A DNA stretch of 64,000 nucleotides from Gari tellinella (GCA_922989275.2 OV277870.1:43272356-43336355); one strand, 5' to 3'. Numbered from the stretch's first letter, positions 1 through 11,883 are shown. The notes: generated by a model not told the origin, from the letters alone. Program-made: numbers and translations.

Positions 1-50
1 TTGCGTTTGCGTTTTTAAAAACGGGAAAGAATAACAGATTCTCCACTGTA
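1..50. mobile_element. Right end of an N-family MITE
   Basis: The first 50 bases contain GGGAAAGAATAACAGATT followed by CTCCACTGTA, the terminal sequence of family N (complete copies at 19211-19380 and 31299-31548). The rest lies outside the window. Confidence 0.75.
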
Positions 51-512
51 TCTAAATATACCTAGAAAACTCTAAATCTCAAATATAAACTGCATTGACT
101 AGTGTGCACTGGCAGTAAAGAGTATCTCGGCGTCTGATTAGAATATTAACGGTTTGACAATGCCTAAATTTTTATAATCATAGATTTACGAGATATGAGC
201 AGTTTTCAGAAAATATGTTCAGCAGTGAATATTTTATTGCACTGCACTGATATTAAAGATATAGAAGAATTCTAACAGCTATTTTCGAGAAAGCTTTGCT
301 TTATCGAGTAGCTTTGAACACTTTATTTCCATATATATGTTGCCTCTGTTACTACTTGTCTATTTAGTGCAAATAGACGATCTGATTTTCAGTCTCTGAC
401 CATCAAAGACAAACATCTGCTTTGATAATGATGACTGCATATTCATACCAAAGTTAGATGTGACAGTTTGACTGAAGAAATATCGGCGAGTGTCAAACAG
501 TAAGCGGCTACT

Positions 513-760
513 TGGGTCCGTTTCATAAAACTTCGTACGACAAATGTTGTCGTAAGTCAGATTATAAAAGTCTCAATTATTATTTATTTCCCCCCATCTA
601 ATCATATATTGTGACATCTCTTTTGAATCGTCTTGAAAAGAAGATTCCAAAGAGATGTCACAAGACAAAATTAGATAGAGAACTCAGAAATTCAATGTAT
701 TTTAAAATTTTGACTTACGCAAATAATTTGCAGAAGTTGTTTAGTAAAACGGGCCCCTGG
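513..760. mobile_element. F-family MITE, palindromic
   Basis: This ~248-bp near-palindrome begins GGGTCCGTTTCATAAAAC and ends in the complementary GTAAAACGGGCCCC. Internal paired segments are TTGTGACATCTCTTT...AAAGAGATGTCACAAGA and GTAAGTCA...TGACTTAC. Another copy is at 18710-18954 and an interrupted one at 23737-24102. No coding potential is seen. Confidence 0.8.
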
Positions 761-776
761 TAAGAAATACACTGAG

Positions 777-914
777 CGTAAGTCAAAATTTTAAATTTTA
801 ATATATATTTTTTATTATCACTTGCTACAAACAGCAAATAGCCAAATCAGAGGACGCGCTGTTTGCAAACGTTTATGATCGAAAAATAAGAGTTAAACGA
901 TTTTGACTTACGCA
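777..914. repeat. Short inverted repeat related to family F ends
   Basis: The stretch starts GCGTAAGTCAAAATTTT and ends with the complementary ATTTTGACTTACGC, the same GTAAGTCA core as the adjacent F element. It is probably a decayed relative lying next to it. Confidence 0.5.
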
Positions 915-1627
915 AAAATGTTGCCTGAAATTGTACTAATTATGGTGGTATGAACTACATGTACCTATACATTTTCAAATGGTCACCAGGTGTGTAGAAA
1001 GGCATAAATAATGTGGATTCACCATCGAGGGGTGTGGGGACCGTTTAGGTTACCAGACTATCCAGGGCCTCATAGGGGTGGCCAAGCCCTTTATAGGAAA
1101 AACTATAATATGTCAGGCTCTTATAAGCCATAACATTTTATTTAAACTCTCAGGATTTATGGTTTTCTGAAGGTAATTAAACCCTTATCATGCATAGTTG
1201 CAGACTCCAGATGAAAATGGCATTAACTGAATATTCTTGATAGAGAAATACAAGACAATGCTACAGAGCAATATCTTTGTTCTGATTATTTGTTTCTATA
1301 ACCTGGTTCAATATTTGACACTATCCGAGGATAGTGTTAAAACAAGAGCCATAAATAGACTGCATGTGCGTCTCTGTTAAAAAAAACATCCAAACAGCAT
1401 GCTAATAGTTTTTGGAGAGAAACAAATCAGCAAATAAAAATCTCACTCCCTAGCAATGTCAGAATTTGGCGTGGAATAAAGTCCACTAAACAATCTGAAA
1501 AAATGTCACTCTTTAAAGATGCATGTGAAGGTGTAAGCAGGGCGTCGCGCAATATATAAGAATTCATTTCAACATATCGTCTGCTAAACAATTGTCGTCT
1601 GCCAGTTTTTACTTCACAATATATAAC

Positions 1628-1878
1628 TTAAGCCATTCCCCCATAAATATGCCTTTTTACACCTATAATGTATTCCTCCACTGAAGAAAATAGTTCCCTT
1701 TTATAAAATCATGAATATGTATCATAAGAAATATTTTCTATATCCTAGCAGATAATAGCTTAAAGCACGCTGAAAGTAATGCAGAATGCGCCTTAAGGCG
1801 CACTCTACTTTACTTTCAACCTGCTTTAAGTGGTCACCTAACTTCAAAACTAGAAACATGCCATGGGATATGGGTTAA
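1628..1878 (-). mobile_element. P1-family TTAA hairpin MITE
   Basis: Family P1 is about 250 bp and is bounded by TTAA. In plus orientation it starts CCCATTACCCCATAGCC and ends TATTTATGGGGTAATGGG. A central hairpin has the stem AAAGCAGGTTGAAAGTAAAG, with a CGCCTTAAGGCG centre. The TTAA flanks and CCC/GGG ends are those of piggyBac-class elements. This copy is reversed. One stem arm has mutated (AAAGCACGC, AATGCAG). It has no ORF, so it is non-autonomous. Confidence 0.85.
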
Positions 1879-2429
1879 CAACATACAGTATAGACTCGGT
1901 TCAAAGAGATCCTGCAGACGAGTGCATGAGCGCTCTGATCATGATCTATACTGAATAAACATATGTACGCTTCACATGTACACAAGGACAAGTACAGTCG
2001 TCGCTAGGATTGCATGAGTTTGATAATGGCGATTTACACATGTGAAGAAAGGGGTACGCATTTCTCTAACATTTTTCAAACATGAATTGTATCTCTGAAG
2101 TTTTAGATTTTGCAATTTAAAGAAACATCGATACGAGTTTCACATTGTTTGGATCCTGACCAGAAGCTGGATTTCTGTCAGTCTGGTAACAAACTGCATG
2201 ATCCTAGAACAGTATATAATTTCCTAAATTAATAAAGTGAAACACGTTCATTGTTTGAAGACAATCAGTTTAGCGGGGCTTCTGCCAAGCGCGACACAAC
2301 TGATGTTTTCGATCATTAAGATTCAGACGCCAAGATACTCTGCATCTAAAACAAATTATTTTGAAACTAGATTACGATGTGTTTTGACATTACTCAACTT
2401 TTTCATGATCAAATTATTCGAGAGATGTT

Positions 2430-2640
2430 TACCCCTTCACCGCTTTATTGTCGTCTGCAAGACACGCCTCAAAGTTAGAATTAAGGTTGTTCATTGTACG
2501 ACTTAATAAATATCGATAAGAGTGTCAAACAGTTTGGGTCCTGATCAGACGCCGTGTTACGCGGCGTCTGATCAGGACCCAAACTGTTTGCAAACGCGCT
2601 TTATGGCGTCATCGAGAGTGAAAGCGTTAAAAACGTCATT
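2430..2640. mobile_element. C-family element with perfect core hairpin
   Basis: This partial family C copy begins CCCCTTCACCGC. Its core, about 2528-2593, is a near-perfect palindrome: CAAACAGTTTGGGTCCTGAT, CAGACGCCG, then the complement. The right flank (GAGAGTGAAAGCGTTAA) is a decayed terminus. Confidence 0.75.
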
Positions 2641-2800
2641 AGAAATATTGCAGCAGACGATAACATGGGATGAACAAATCACCTCAACTATAGCATGTGA
2701 CAGCTCCATTTGTTATATATTGCCAAGTTTACCAAAAAACAAACACAAGGAAAGTTCATAAACAGTCAATAGTCAAACTACTGGAGCAATGTTTATTGTA

Positions 2801-2995
2801 TAACCCCTTCACTGCAATGACGTCATCAATTTGAAACGTTTGCTTTTACTTCTAAAAGTTAAATTATTTTGACTTGAGAAATAATGAACAGTTTGGATCA
2901 TGATCAGACGCCGCAAGACGCGTTGTCTGATCAGGACCAAAAACTGCATGCAAATAACAATTGTACTCGGGGCAAGGCAATTAATGAAGGGGATT
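2801..2995. mobile_element. Decayed C-family element
   Basis: It begins ACCCCTTCACTGC and ends AATTAATGAAGGGG. The core hairpin AACAGTTTGGATCATGATCA carries several mismatches in its second arm, so this is an older copy of the family seen at 3142-3378. Confidence 0.65.
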
Positions 2996-3141
2996 ATTTA
3001 CGGTCATTTGGACATACACATGTATTTGAGGACTGAAATTTTTCTGTGTTCCACGTCTACCTAGGCTGGCCACAAGAAATCAGTGTATTATGGGACTTTT
3101 TCTGACCTCACTTACAAGCAAACGTAAACCGAGAAATACAC

Positions 3142-3378
3142 TTAACCCTTTCACCGCCAAATTATTTTTGAGTTTTTTACCCATACACCGTTATTGTGTC
3201 GTCTGCTTCAATAGTATTGACTGCAATATCATTTCAAAGTTAGAATTAAGAGAGTATGGCTTAAGAAATATCGAGACGGGTGTCAAACAGTGTTGATCCT
3301 GATCAGACGCAGCGTAACGCGGCGTCTGATCAAGATCAAAACTGTTTGCAAATTCGACTTTAGCGGTGAAAGGGTTAA
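3142..3378 (+). mobile_element. C-family TTAA hairpin MITE, complete
   Basis: This complete 237-bp copy has TTAA at both ends and terminal repeats CCCTTTCACCGC...GCGGTGAAAGGG. The central hairpin (about 3291-3351) has GATCCTGATCAGACGC arms around GTAACGC. TTAA target choice and CCC ends point to piggyBac-type mobilisation. Confidence 0.82.
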
Positions 3379-3426
3379 ACCGTTTTCCTTTTTCTCAATG
3401 TCAAAAAGGTAAAGGTTAAGTTATTG

Positions 3427-3680
3427 TAGTATCTCCCCTTTTGAAAGGGCAAGCCAATTTGACTTAAAAGGCACTTATCTTTTGTGTGCACAGTACCTAT
3501 TGAATCCTTCCTTATATTGCCGGGTGCCTGTCAGAGATGGGACTACGGTAACCATTCGTTAAACTAACTGGCGGCTCACCAACCGACAACATCAGTTCCA
3601 ACCCAGCCTCCGCCGGGATTCGAATCTCAAACACCCGCTTCCGAGGCAGACACCCTAACGCCTGAGACGGCCCTTGTATT
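3427..3680 (-). mobile_element. tRNA-headed SINE, copy 1
   Basis: Read on the minus strand it starts with a tRNA-like head: a degenerate A box, CTGCCTCGGAAGCGGG, then the B box ATTCGAATCCCGG. A conserved body follows (GGTGAGCCGCCAG, GAATGGTTACCGTAG, CAGGCACCCGGCAATA). The same order and body occur at 61245-61510. The anticodon-like loop CTCGGAA would be CGG (proline). Bivalves carry several tRNA-headed SINE superfamilies; I cannot name this one with certainty. Confidence 0.8.
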
Positions 3681-3890
3681 TGCTCATAAAGATGTTGCAA
3701 TGATTCAGATGCATTACAATGTGCATAAAATCTAGTCATGTTATGAAAAACAATCATTGCATTGCTTTGCAAAAGTAAGTTTTCTACCTTTTGCGACTTG
3801 CATAGTATTTTCATACATATTTAGATCAGACGGCGGGTAACTCTGCAACTTTATATACCGGTAATGTCTATCCAAAGTTTTCAGTTCCAA

Positions 3891-4098
3891 TACAGTAAAA
3901 CAACTCTATTACGACCACAAATTTATGTTAATTATGTATATTTACCATGGGCGACTGCTTAAAGCAAGGTGATAGTAAAACAGATAACTCCTTTAAGAGC
4001 TTTCTGTTTTACTGTTACCTTGCTTTAAGCTGTCATCTGTCTTTTACACCGTCATTTAGGCTTCCTTTAAAGGGTCCTAATAGAGAGGTTTTACTGTA
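3891..4098 (+). mobile_element. E-family TA-flanked hairpin MITE
   Basis: Family E starts TACAGTAAAACCTCTCTATT and ends with the complement, with TA duplications. The central hairpin stem is AAAGCAAGGTGACAGTAAAA, then CAGAAAGCTCC. Here both ends and the hairpin are present (stem GCTTAAAGCAAGGTGATAG). The ends and the TA target fit the Tc1/mariner/pogo class. No ORF is present. Confidence 0.85.
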
Positions 4099-4332
4099 CA
4101 TCATCTCTTTAAAATGAACACAATATTAATTAAATTGTAACACTAATCTACGAAATACTACAAACAACATAATATTTAACAGTTAATATTTTATTTCTTT
4201 ACAAATCATAAAATATAATCAAATCAATTAACAAAAACAAATAATGTCTATTTTTAAAATGACATAAAATTTGAGTGAAATAGATGTGATGAACAAAGAG
4301 ATCAAATTAACATTGCAACAGTCCTCAATACA

Positions 4333-4520
4333 CAATAAACCCTGTCTCTTATGACCACTGAAATGTAGGCTAAATAATGGTATTTAAAACAGATGACAGC
4401 TTAAATCAAGATGTGTGTAAAGTAGAAAGCTCCAATAGGAGCTTTCTACTTTACTTACATCTTGCTTTAAGCAGTCACCTGCATAAAACTGCGATAGTTT
4501 TATGTCATGTAGCGGTCATA
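4333..4520 (+). mobile_element. Diverged E-family MITE
   Basis: It begins CCCTGTCTCTTATGACCACT and ends with TAGCGGTCATAG. The hairpin AAAGTAGAAAGCTCCAATAG with its complement is still well paired. The terminal TACAG bases are lost. Confidence 0.65.
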
Positions 4521-4550
4521 GTCTACCAACATTTTGACCGTTTTTGACCC

Positions 4551-5691
4551 CTCATGGCATGTCGTGTAGACGGGTTACATCCACCTGATTCGTGTTCAGT
4601 GAACATATCTTAGAAATTCTAGGGGGGATGTAAAGTCGAAAAATTCAAATTAAGGTCAGAAATGAGGTCAAAGGTCAACGGGTGCAGATCTTTGCATACC
4701 ATAATATAAACCTAACTTTATTTACATTTCAAATATATCAAATGAACTATTATTGGTTACAATTAGTTCACAAATGTCTGTACTTGCTAAATATTATCAA
4801 AAAAGTAAAATATTACTGTCAATGTCCTTTTCCAGGGGCAATAACTCTGATTTTCCTAATTCTTTTTTATATTTTTATAGTTATTTTTTCGTTATTTTTG
4901 TCTGTGTTCTTATAACATTAAATTATTTTTATGTTTCTTTACACCTTTGACATAAAGTAACAATTCTAAATGCAAATGGAAGTAAATATTACAGCCAATG
5001 CCCTTTTCCAGGGGCAATAACTCTGATTTTTCTCTTTCTATTTTATTTTTTATGGGAATTTGTTTTCGTTATTTTTTGACTGTTTTCTTATAACATCAAA
5101 CTTTTGTATGTTTCTTTACACCTTTGACATAAAGCAACGATTCAATATGCAAATAAAAGTCAAAATTACAGTCAATGCTCTATTCCAGGGGCAATAACTC
5201 TGTTTTTTCTGTTCCATATCTCCTTTTTAATAGGCATTATGATAATTAATTGTTATGCTATTTGCAATCACTCATAGATAACCTAAAAAACTTTAATTTA
5301 TTGAATTTATAATTGGTCGAAAAATCTAGAAATAGAACTTTCGTGACAGAAAAAACAATTATAAGTCACAAACAAGGGCGATAACTCTTAAAATAAGCCA
5401 GTAAATCACATATTCTGTTCATTTCTGCTATAATAGCTGGGCACATTAGAGAAAAAAAATCATAAACTTGATATACAATCATCAAAGTAGGTTTACACAA
5501 TATACTGATATGGCCTTTCTTTCAACAAAAAGCCCTTTTGCACCGTAAACATTCAAAATGGCCGCCATTTTTCAAGATGGCCGCCATTTTCGGTTCTCAT
5601 ATACCATTTCTCTTCTAACATTTGACATGTATGACCAAATTTTATACTTTTAGTGTTGAAATATATGTTTTTAAGCATTGGCAAGGTAATC
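4551..5691 (+). repeat. Left 1.14-kb inverted arm of the large element
   Basis: It is the reverse complement of 9208-10348. It contains ATGGCCGCCATTTTTCAAGA with its own local inverted copy, and three repeats of a ~180-bp subunit with CTTTGACATAAAG and CCAGGGGCAATAACTCTG. Confidence 0.85.
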
Positions 5692-5692
5692 T

Positions 5693-6372
5693 CTTTTTTA
5701 ATAGGAATTTGTTTTCGTTATCTTTTGACTGTTTTCTCATAATGTGTTTATGTTTGTTTACACTTTTGACACAAAGGAGCAGTTCAATATGCAAATAAAA
5801 GTAAAAATTATAGTCAATGCTCTATTCCATGGGCAATAATTCTGATCTTTCAGTTCCATATTTAATTTTAAATGGGAATTAGTTTTCGTTTTTTTGTACT
5901 GTTTTCTTATAATGTTTTATGTTTGTTTACACTTTTGACATAAAGGAGCAGTTCAATATGCAAATAAAAGTTAATTTTACTGTCAATGCTCTATTCCAGG
6001 GGCAATAACTCTGTTTTTTCTGTTCCATATCTCTTTTTTAATAGGAATTTGTTTTCGTTATCTTTTGACTGTTTTCTCATAATGTGTTTATGTTTGTTTA
6101 CACTTTTGACACAAAGGAGCAGTTCAATATGCAAATAAAAGTAAAAATTATAGTCAATGCTCTATTCCATGGGCAATAATTCTGATCTTTCAGTTCCATA
6201 TTTAATTTTAAATGGGAATTAGTTTTCGTTTTTTTGTACTGTTTTCTTATAATGTTTTATGTTTGTTTACACTTTTGACATAAAGGAGCAGTTCAATATG
6301 CAAATAAAAGTTAATTTTACTGTCAGTGCTCTTTTCCAGGGGCAATAACTCTTGTTTTTCCATTCCTATTTT
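5693..6372 (+). repeat. Two tandem 340-bp units inside the large element
   Basis: ATAGGAATTTGTTTTCGTTA recurs at 5701 and 6041, and the following ~330 bp match closely (CATGGGCAATAATTCTGATC in both). Each unit is built of two ~170-bp subunits related to the inverted arms. Confidence 0.85.
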
Positions 6373-6379
6373 ATATTTA

Positions 6380-6380
<1 letters not shown>

Positions 6381-6412
<32 letters not shown>

Positions 6413-6480
6413 CCCGATTTATATAGCGCTCTTTTCACACAGGAGTTGTGCGTTCAAAAGCGCCTCACATGAAATTATAT
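6381..6480 (+). repeat. ATT microsatellite plus conserved GCGC-rich tag
   Basis: A run of ATT/TTA units (6381-6412) is followed by CCCGATTTATATAGCGCTCT and TTCAAAAGCGCCTCACATGA. An ATT run followed by a TATAGCGC...AAAGCGC motif is a recurrent arrangement in invertebrate genomes, probably the tail of an old mobile element (family knowledge, moderate certainty). Confidence 0.65.
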
Positions 6481-7488
6481 TAATGTACCTACAAAGCGAG
6501 AAAGACAAATAACTACATTCACAATAAAAATGATACAATATTGAGATGCATGGAAACATGGAAATTCTTTCAATATTATTACCAAGATTATAAAATTGTT
6601 ATAGTAAGTTTGTAAAATCATTTTTAAAATGAGTCAAATTAAACAATTATTAATGAGAATTGTTTGCGTTATTTTTGACTGTTTTCTTATAATATCGAAT
6701 TTGTTTGGGTTTACCTAGTACATTTTAATAAAAACAGCAATTAAATAATCAAATAAAATGTAATCTTACAGTCATTGTTCTTTCTTTAGGCAATACCTCT
6801 GGTTTTTTCTCTTTCTTTTTTATGTTTTTTTGTTTGTTTGTTTATTATTTATCGTCTTTTTTCTTATAAAATCGAACTACTTTATGTACATGTATATAAA
6901 CATCATTGACATGAAGCAGTTATTCACTATGGAAAATTTATCACTGAAATATGCGTTTTAGGGTATACATACAGACAACCTCGATATATAAAAAAGCCAA
7001 AAGATTGGATTGTGTGCGATGCCAAATGAGTTTCTCTTAAATTCACTTTGGGGAAAGTATCATTTTATATTAAGTATTACTTTCTTAGGAACACTGTATT
7101 GACATGAACATACATAATGGATGACTATGTTAGGTTCGAATTTCTATAAAATGTTATCGTTGGTTTTGTGACAAATCCAAGGGTTATTACTATGTATCTG
7201 GCTATAACATGGTGTATTTACAATTTTGTGACGGGAAGTTGTGCTTTACAGCCTGTATACGTGTAATTTTAACACATACCAAATGAATTAGATGTTAACA
7301 TTCTGTATAATTATTCACATACTTTAACGTACAGTTTTACAAATGAACATTTACAATATCAATATCCTTTTAGAGATATTTGAACGAAGAAGAACAATCA
7401 CAAACCATACACTCGTGGTATCATTTGACCAAACTTGCGAACGTTCCATCTGCTACAACAAGCAACCCTTGGGGTAATAATGTGTCAT

Positions 7489-8226
7489 TCAGATGATAGA
7501 AACTCGGCAATGTACATGTATTTCTACTTCTCGTCGAGCACAAGGTATGGCTCTCTGACATGCGGTAGTGGGTCCATGTAGTGGGTCTTCTGGACCTGTG
7601 ATTTTTTCCAGTGGCAGCTTTGATAGACCTGCTCCCAAGGTATCAAATATGACATCAATGCGAGTAGGTGTGCCTGTGAAATGGGAATATACCGACTGAA
7701 CAAATTCTTGAGCATACTCTCCGAATGTCTGACATGCATTGAGATCTTTCTCGAGCTTTAATAAGGCAGGTCTTATCTGTTTCGATACTTGTTGCTTGTC
7801 TGATCTCGTGTCTCTATAAATACTTGCTAATGTCTTTGACTTTGTTTTTTGGGTGAAGCAAATAGTCGGTGTTGCACTCCTTGAATCAATAATTTGTACA
7901 GTCCTAAACCAATGAGAGGGTTCTGCAATCACATCGCGTCCAACAAAATATGGCTAATGTCTTTTGTTTCAGCATCCTTTAACGCTGTCTCAACAAATTG
8001 GTCTACAGCATTGGATGCGTCTTTCGATTTTTCACTTGTCGAAATACAAAATACATCTAACAAACCGCCCAGTGCAGCAAGGGCTTAGAATTACCTTTGC
8101 TAAAAGATCTTGGTATACAGAAAGAGTTGGTTTCCTTTGTACAACAATCAAACTTGAGCTGGTTTCCCGTAATGAAGTTAATATTTTTGTTAATTGACCC
8201 TGTGAGATCTGAACATACACAATCAA
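7489..8226 (-). pseudogene. Decayed coding fragment inside the large inverted-repeat element
   Basis: Two frames on the minus strand are unusually protein-like. About 8090-7930 reads ALAALGGLLDVFCISTSEKS...DISHILLDAM before a stop. A following 147-codon frame, 7932-7489, includes KQIRPALLKLEKDLNACQTF, FVQSVYSHFTGTPTRID and VIFDTLGAG. The TRIDVIFD-type stretch resembles an uncharacterised protein common in mollusc and cnidarian genomes, but I cannot name the family. The stop and frame change between the two halves indicate a pseudogene. Its position between the 1.14-kb arms suggests cargo or the remains of the element's own protein. Confidence 0.5.
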
Positions 8227-9207
8227 CGCATTATATTTCGTGTTCTGTTAATTCGTATTAGATGGTTTTCATATGGAAAGAGAAAAGGCTGCATGGACCA
8301 CATCGAATGCATTTCATGGAAAATATTTTACATTTACAATTTATTGTTTATTTACTATTAGTTAAAATGTAGAAACAGTAAAGTCTTGAAAACATTGCGA
8401 TTGCTATGTATGACAAGCCATTAGATAAGTTGTATTTAATGCAATTATTGTGTTGGACTGGACGTGGTATGACTGTGTGTGTGTGTTCTGCTTTAGAGGT
8501 GGGTGTATTGTTTGTGTTACGTTTCCTGCTTGAGTCTTTCGTATTTATTTGCCTGATAGTGGAAAAAACCTTACTTCGCAATTCCTACAAGCCAAGCAGC
8601 TTTGTTTAAACACACGAAATTATTTGCATACTAAATAGCTTATGTTTTGTGGCATTACGCAAAATAATATAAGTGTCCAGTAGAGTGTGAATGAAGGAAA
8701 TATATTGCTGATACATTAGACTAGGCTGCTATTTATTGGATATAGATATACATATAGTTGCGAAGATTAAGCGTATGCGCTAAAGAAAACTGATTGCAGT
8801 GACAGATGCCTGTATTTTCGATGTTGCCGCTTTTGTTCAGATTAATAAATTTGTGAATATGACAATGAATATATACACACATCATAAGCAATAATACAAC
8901 AACAAACAGGATTTACTACTTTACAATTCATAAACCATATATATATACAATGTATATCTATTTGCCAAAAGTAAGTCAATACCCAATTAAACAATTTCTT
9001 TAATAAATATACAATCACAAAATTAGTGATTTTTAACACTACCTTTGACTCCGAAAGTTTGACTAATGGTCAAGTATGAGGAAATTTAAGAAACGAAATT
9101 AATCATTAGTGCAAAAGGTAACGGTCATCTTAAAGCAAACACGTTTCTTTTTCAAACATTGGTCATTATGCATTAAAGTAAGCTTCAAATCAATTGAAAA
9201 TTTTCTT

Positions 9208-10348
9208 GATTACCTTGCCAATGCTTAAAAACATATATTTCAACACTAAAAGTATAAAATTTGGTCATACATGTCAAATGTTAGAAGAGAAATGGTATAT
9301 GAGAACCGAAAATGGCGGCCATCTTGAAAAATGGCGGCCATTTTGAATGTTTACGGTGCAAAAGGGCTTTTTGTTGAAAGAAAGGCCATATCAGTATATT
9401 GTGTAAACCTACTTTGATGATTGTATATCAAGTTTATGATTTTTTTTCTCTAATGTGCCCAGCTATTATAGCAGAAATGAACAGAATATGTGATTTACTG
9501 GCTTATTTTAAGAGTTATCGCCCTTGTTTGTGACTTATAATTGTTTTTTCTGTCACGAAAGTTCTATTTCTAGATTTTTCGACCAATTATAAATTCAATA
9601 AATTAAAGTTTTTTAGGTTATCTATGAGTGATTGCAAATAGCATAACAATTAATTATCATAATGCCTATTAAAAAGGAGATATGGAACAGAAAAAACAGA
9701 GTTATTGCCCCTGGAATAGAGCATTGACTGTAATTTTGACTTTTATTTGCATATTGAATCGTTGCTTTATGTCAAAGGTGTAAAGAAACATACAAAAGTT
9801 TGATGTTATAAGAAAACAGTCAAAAAATAACGAAAACAAATTCCCATAAAAAATAAAATAGAAAGAGAAAAATCAGAGTTATTGCCCCTGGAAAAGGGCA
9901 TTGGCTGTAATATTTACTTCCATTTGCATTTAGAATTGTTACTTTATGTCAAAGGTGTAAAGAAACATAAAAATAATTTGATGTTATAAGAACACAGACA
10001 AAAATAACGAAAGAATAACTATAAAAAATATAAAAAAGAATGAGGAAAATCAGAGTTATTGCCCCTGGAAAAGGACATTGACAGTAATATTTTACTTTTT
10101 TAATAATATTTAGCAAGTACAGACATTTGTGAACTAATTGTAACCAATAATAGTTCATTTGATATATTTGAAATGTAAATAAAGTTAGGTTTATATTATG
10201 GTATGCAAAAATCTGCACCCAATGACCTTTGACCTATTTCTGACCTTAATACGCGCCTAAGAACTTTACATCCCCCCTAGAATAGTTCGTATACATATGC
10301 TGAATATAAATCAATTGGATGTTGCCCGTCTACACGACATGCCATGAG
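9208..10348 (-). repeat. Right 1.14-kb inverted arm of the large element
   Basis: It is the reverse complement of 4551-5691, beginning GATTACCTTGCCAATGC. The outermost 150 bp have diverged more than the rest (for example TACGCGCCTAAG here against TCGAAAAATTCAAA in the left arm). Confidence 0.85.
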
Positions 10349-10375
10349 ACCCATTTTCCAGAGCTTTATTTTCGA

Positions 10376-10860
10376 TCCGTAGGCAGACTATCATAATAGA
10401 GAAGTTTTACTGTATACAAAATTAAAAATAGTTTTTTCAGTTGTAATAATTCTGCAAGAACACTTGCTGCCTGATAAAAAGTAATGAATGAAATATAAAT
10501 AAATAAATATGTACAAGGAAATAACAATAGAAATCATAAATCTAACATTTAACAAATATATGTTTGTGAAACACTATGCCACTGACATGGCCGTGACCTC
10601 TAAATGACCTTGAGAATGACCATTGTCTGACATGATTAAACTTGTAATGTGCTCAGTGCTATTAGAAAGTCTATGAAACATGTAGTTCATAATTATGTTA
10701 GTACTATAGAGCCTGGCAGCGAAAGGGTTAAAAGTATGAATCCTAAAATTGTGAATGCAAATCTTGGGATATTCATGAGCAACTTATGGTAGCACTGCTT
10801 GAGGTTATCACAAATAAGCTAAACAAGAACGGGTGAGGATAAGGATGCTGTCAAAAAGTG
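10376..10860. other. Intergenic stretch downstream of WRAP73
   Basis: It holds a lone E-family terminus (AGAAGTTTTACTGTAT, about 10400-10415) and a GTGACCTCTAAATGACCTTG motif that recurs near 61549. Nothing else is recognised. Confidence 0.5.
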
Positions 10861-11330
10861 ACTGAACCCAAAAATTATAGGTCAAGGTCGAAGGTCACCA
10901 AACTGCAATGCATCTTGGTCTACTCACTGAGGTGCATCAGTATATCAAGTTTAGTAACCCTATATGCAGTAGTTATACCAAAACAGACTTTAACGCAAAA
11001 AACCTTAATGTTGACCCTAGAGGTCAAGGTCACCAAGCTCTAATGCAACGTTGTCTACTCATTGAAGCTCATCAGTTTCGTGACCGTAGGTGCAGTCAGT
11101 TGCTTAGAACAGACATTTAACGCAAAACCTTAATGTTGATCCTAGAGGTCAAGGTCAAAGGTTACCAAACTGCAATGAATCATTGTCTACTCATTGAGGC
11201 GCATAAGCATATGAAATTTCATGACCCTATGTGCAGAAGTTAGGCCAGGACAGACTTTAACTCATGAATGGATTTTAACGCAAAACCTTAACATTGACCC
11301 CAGAGGTCAAGGTCACTCTGTCAACTACAT
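10860..11330 (+). repeat. Tandem repeat with GAGGTCAAGGTCA motif
   Basis: Three to four diverged units of about 125-160 bp share GAGGTCAAGGTCACCAA, CTGCAATGAATCATTGTCTA, CTCATTGAGGC and AACGCAAAACCTTAATGTTG. GGTCAAGGTCA begins at 11022, 11147 and 11305. The type is interspersed elsewhere in the window. Confidence 0.75.
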
Positions 11331-11532
11331 TTTAAAATATTGAACTCATTAAGGCGATCTAAGGTTCAAGTTTCATAGACCTAGCCCTTAGCTAAAAACT
11401 CATCAGAGAATGTTCATTTGCAGTACTTGTTATTGGAATACATCGAGGTGTCTGAAGGTGATTCTTTAGGAAGATCGATGGGTTGAGCAACAAATCAGTC
11501 ACTGCAGTGTTTTCCTGCAGGGACAATATGTA

Positions 11533-11852
11533 TACAGTGAAACCTCTCTAAACAAGACACTTATGAAAACAACATTTTCTGCCTCTGTATCATTTGGTAA
11601 CATGCAGGTGGTGACTTAATGCTCAAGTCCAGACAACAATAGGCATGATGGCGACAATTGTCTCAATCCCGAGACAATGGGATTATAAACCTTAGCAGCA
11701 AGAACAGTGGCTTGATGCAGGATAAAAGTAAGGCAAGAAGCTCCCTGTGGGAGCTACTTGCCTTACTTTTATCCTGCAGTTAAGCTGCCATTTGTATTTT
11801 GTGTTCTACCCTCTTTTCCAAATATTGTCCTTTTTAGCAAGATTCTACTGTA
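11533..11852 (+). mobile_element. E2-family hairpin MITE in the predicted WRAP73 3' UTR
   Basis: It starts TACAGTGAAACCTCTCTAAA and ends GATTCTACTGTA. Its central hairpin (11711-11799) pairs GATGCAGGATAAAAGTAAGG, CAAGAAGCTCCC with the complement. It begins 32 bp past the WRAP73 stop codon, so it probably lies in the 3' UTR unless polyadenylation is immediate. Confidence 0.8.
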
Positions 11853-11883
11853 CATATAATTATAATTCCTGTTTTACTGTAAG

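Larger units (their letters stand above)
4551..10348. mobile_element. 5.8-kb element with 1.14-kb terminal inverted repeats
   Basis: The left arm 4551-5691 and right arm 9208-10348 are near-exact reverse complements with the same length (1141 bp each). The outer ends are CTCATGGCATGTCGTGTAGA and its complement. ACCC on each side (4547-4550, 10349-10352) is a candidate 4-bp target-site duplication. The arms carry repeated motifs such as GGGGCAATAACTCTG. The interior holds a 340-bp tandem duplication (5693-6372), an ATT microsatellite and a decayed minus-strand coding fragment (7489-8226). No complete transposase is readable, so it is non-autonomous or dead. Long arms with 4-bp duplications occur in Academ, Sola and Ginger-type elements; the class is undecided. 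Confidence 0.82.

Noticed and set aside
1021..1110. GC-richer patch (CACCATCGAGGGGTGTGGGG) as a possible exon
   Set aside because: No frame gives a recognisable peptide and there are no paired splice sites.
4682..4950. Hydrophobic open frames suggesting a small membrane protein
   Set aside because: The same frame recurs in the inverted arm at 9949-10218; it is AT-rich transposon arm sequence giving Phe/Ile/Leu runs.
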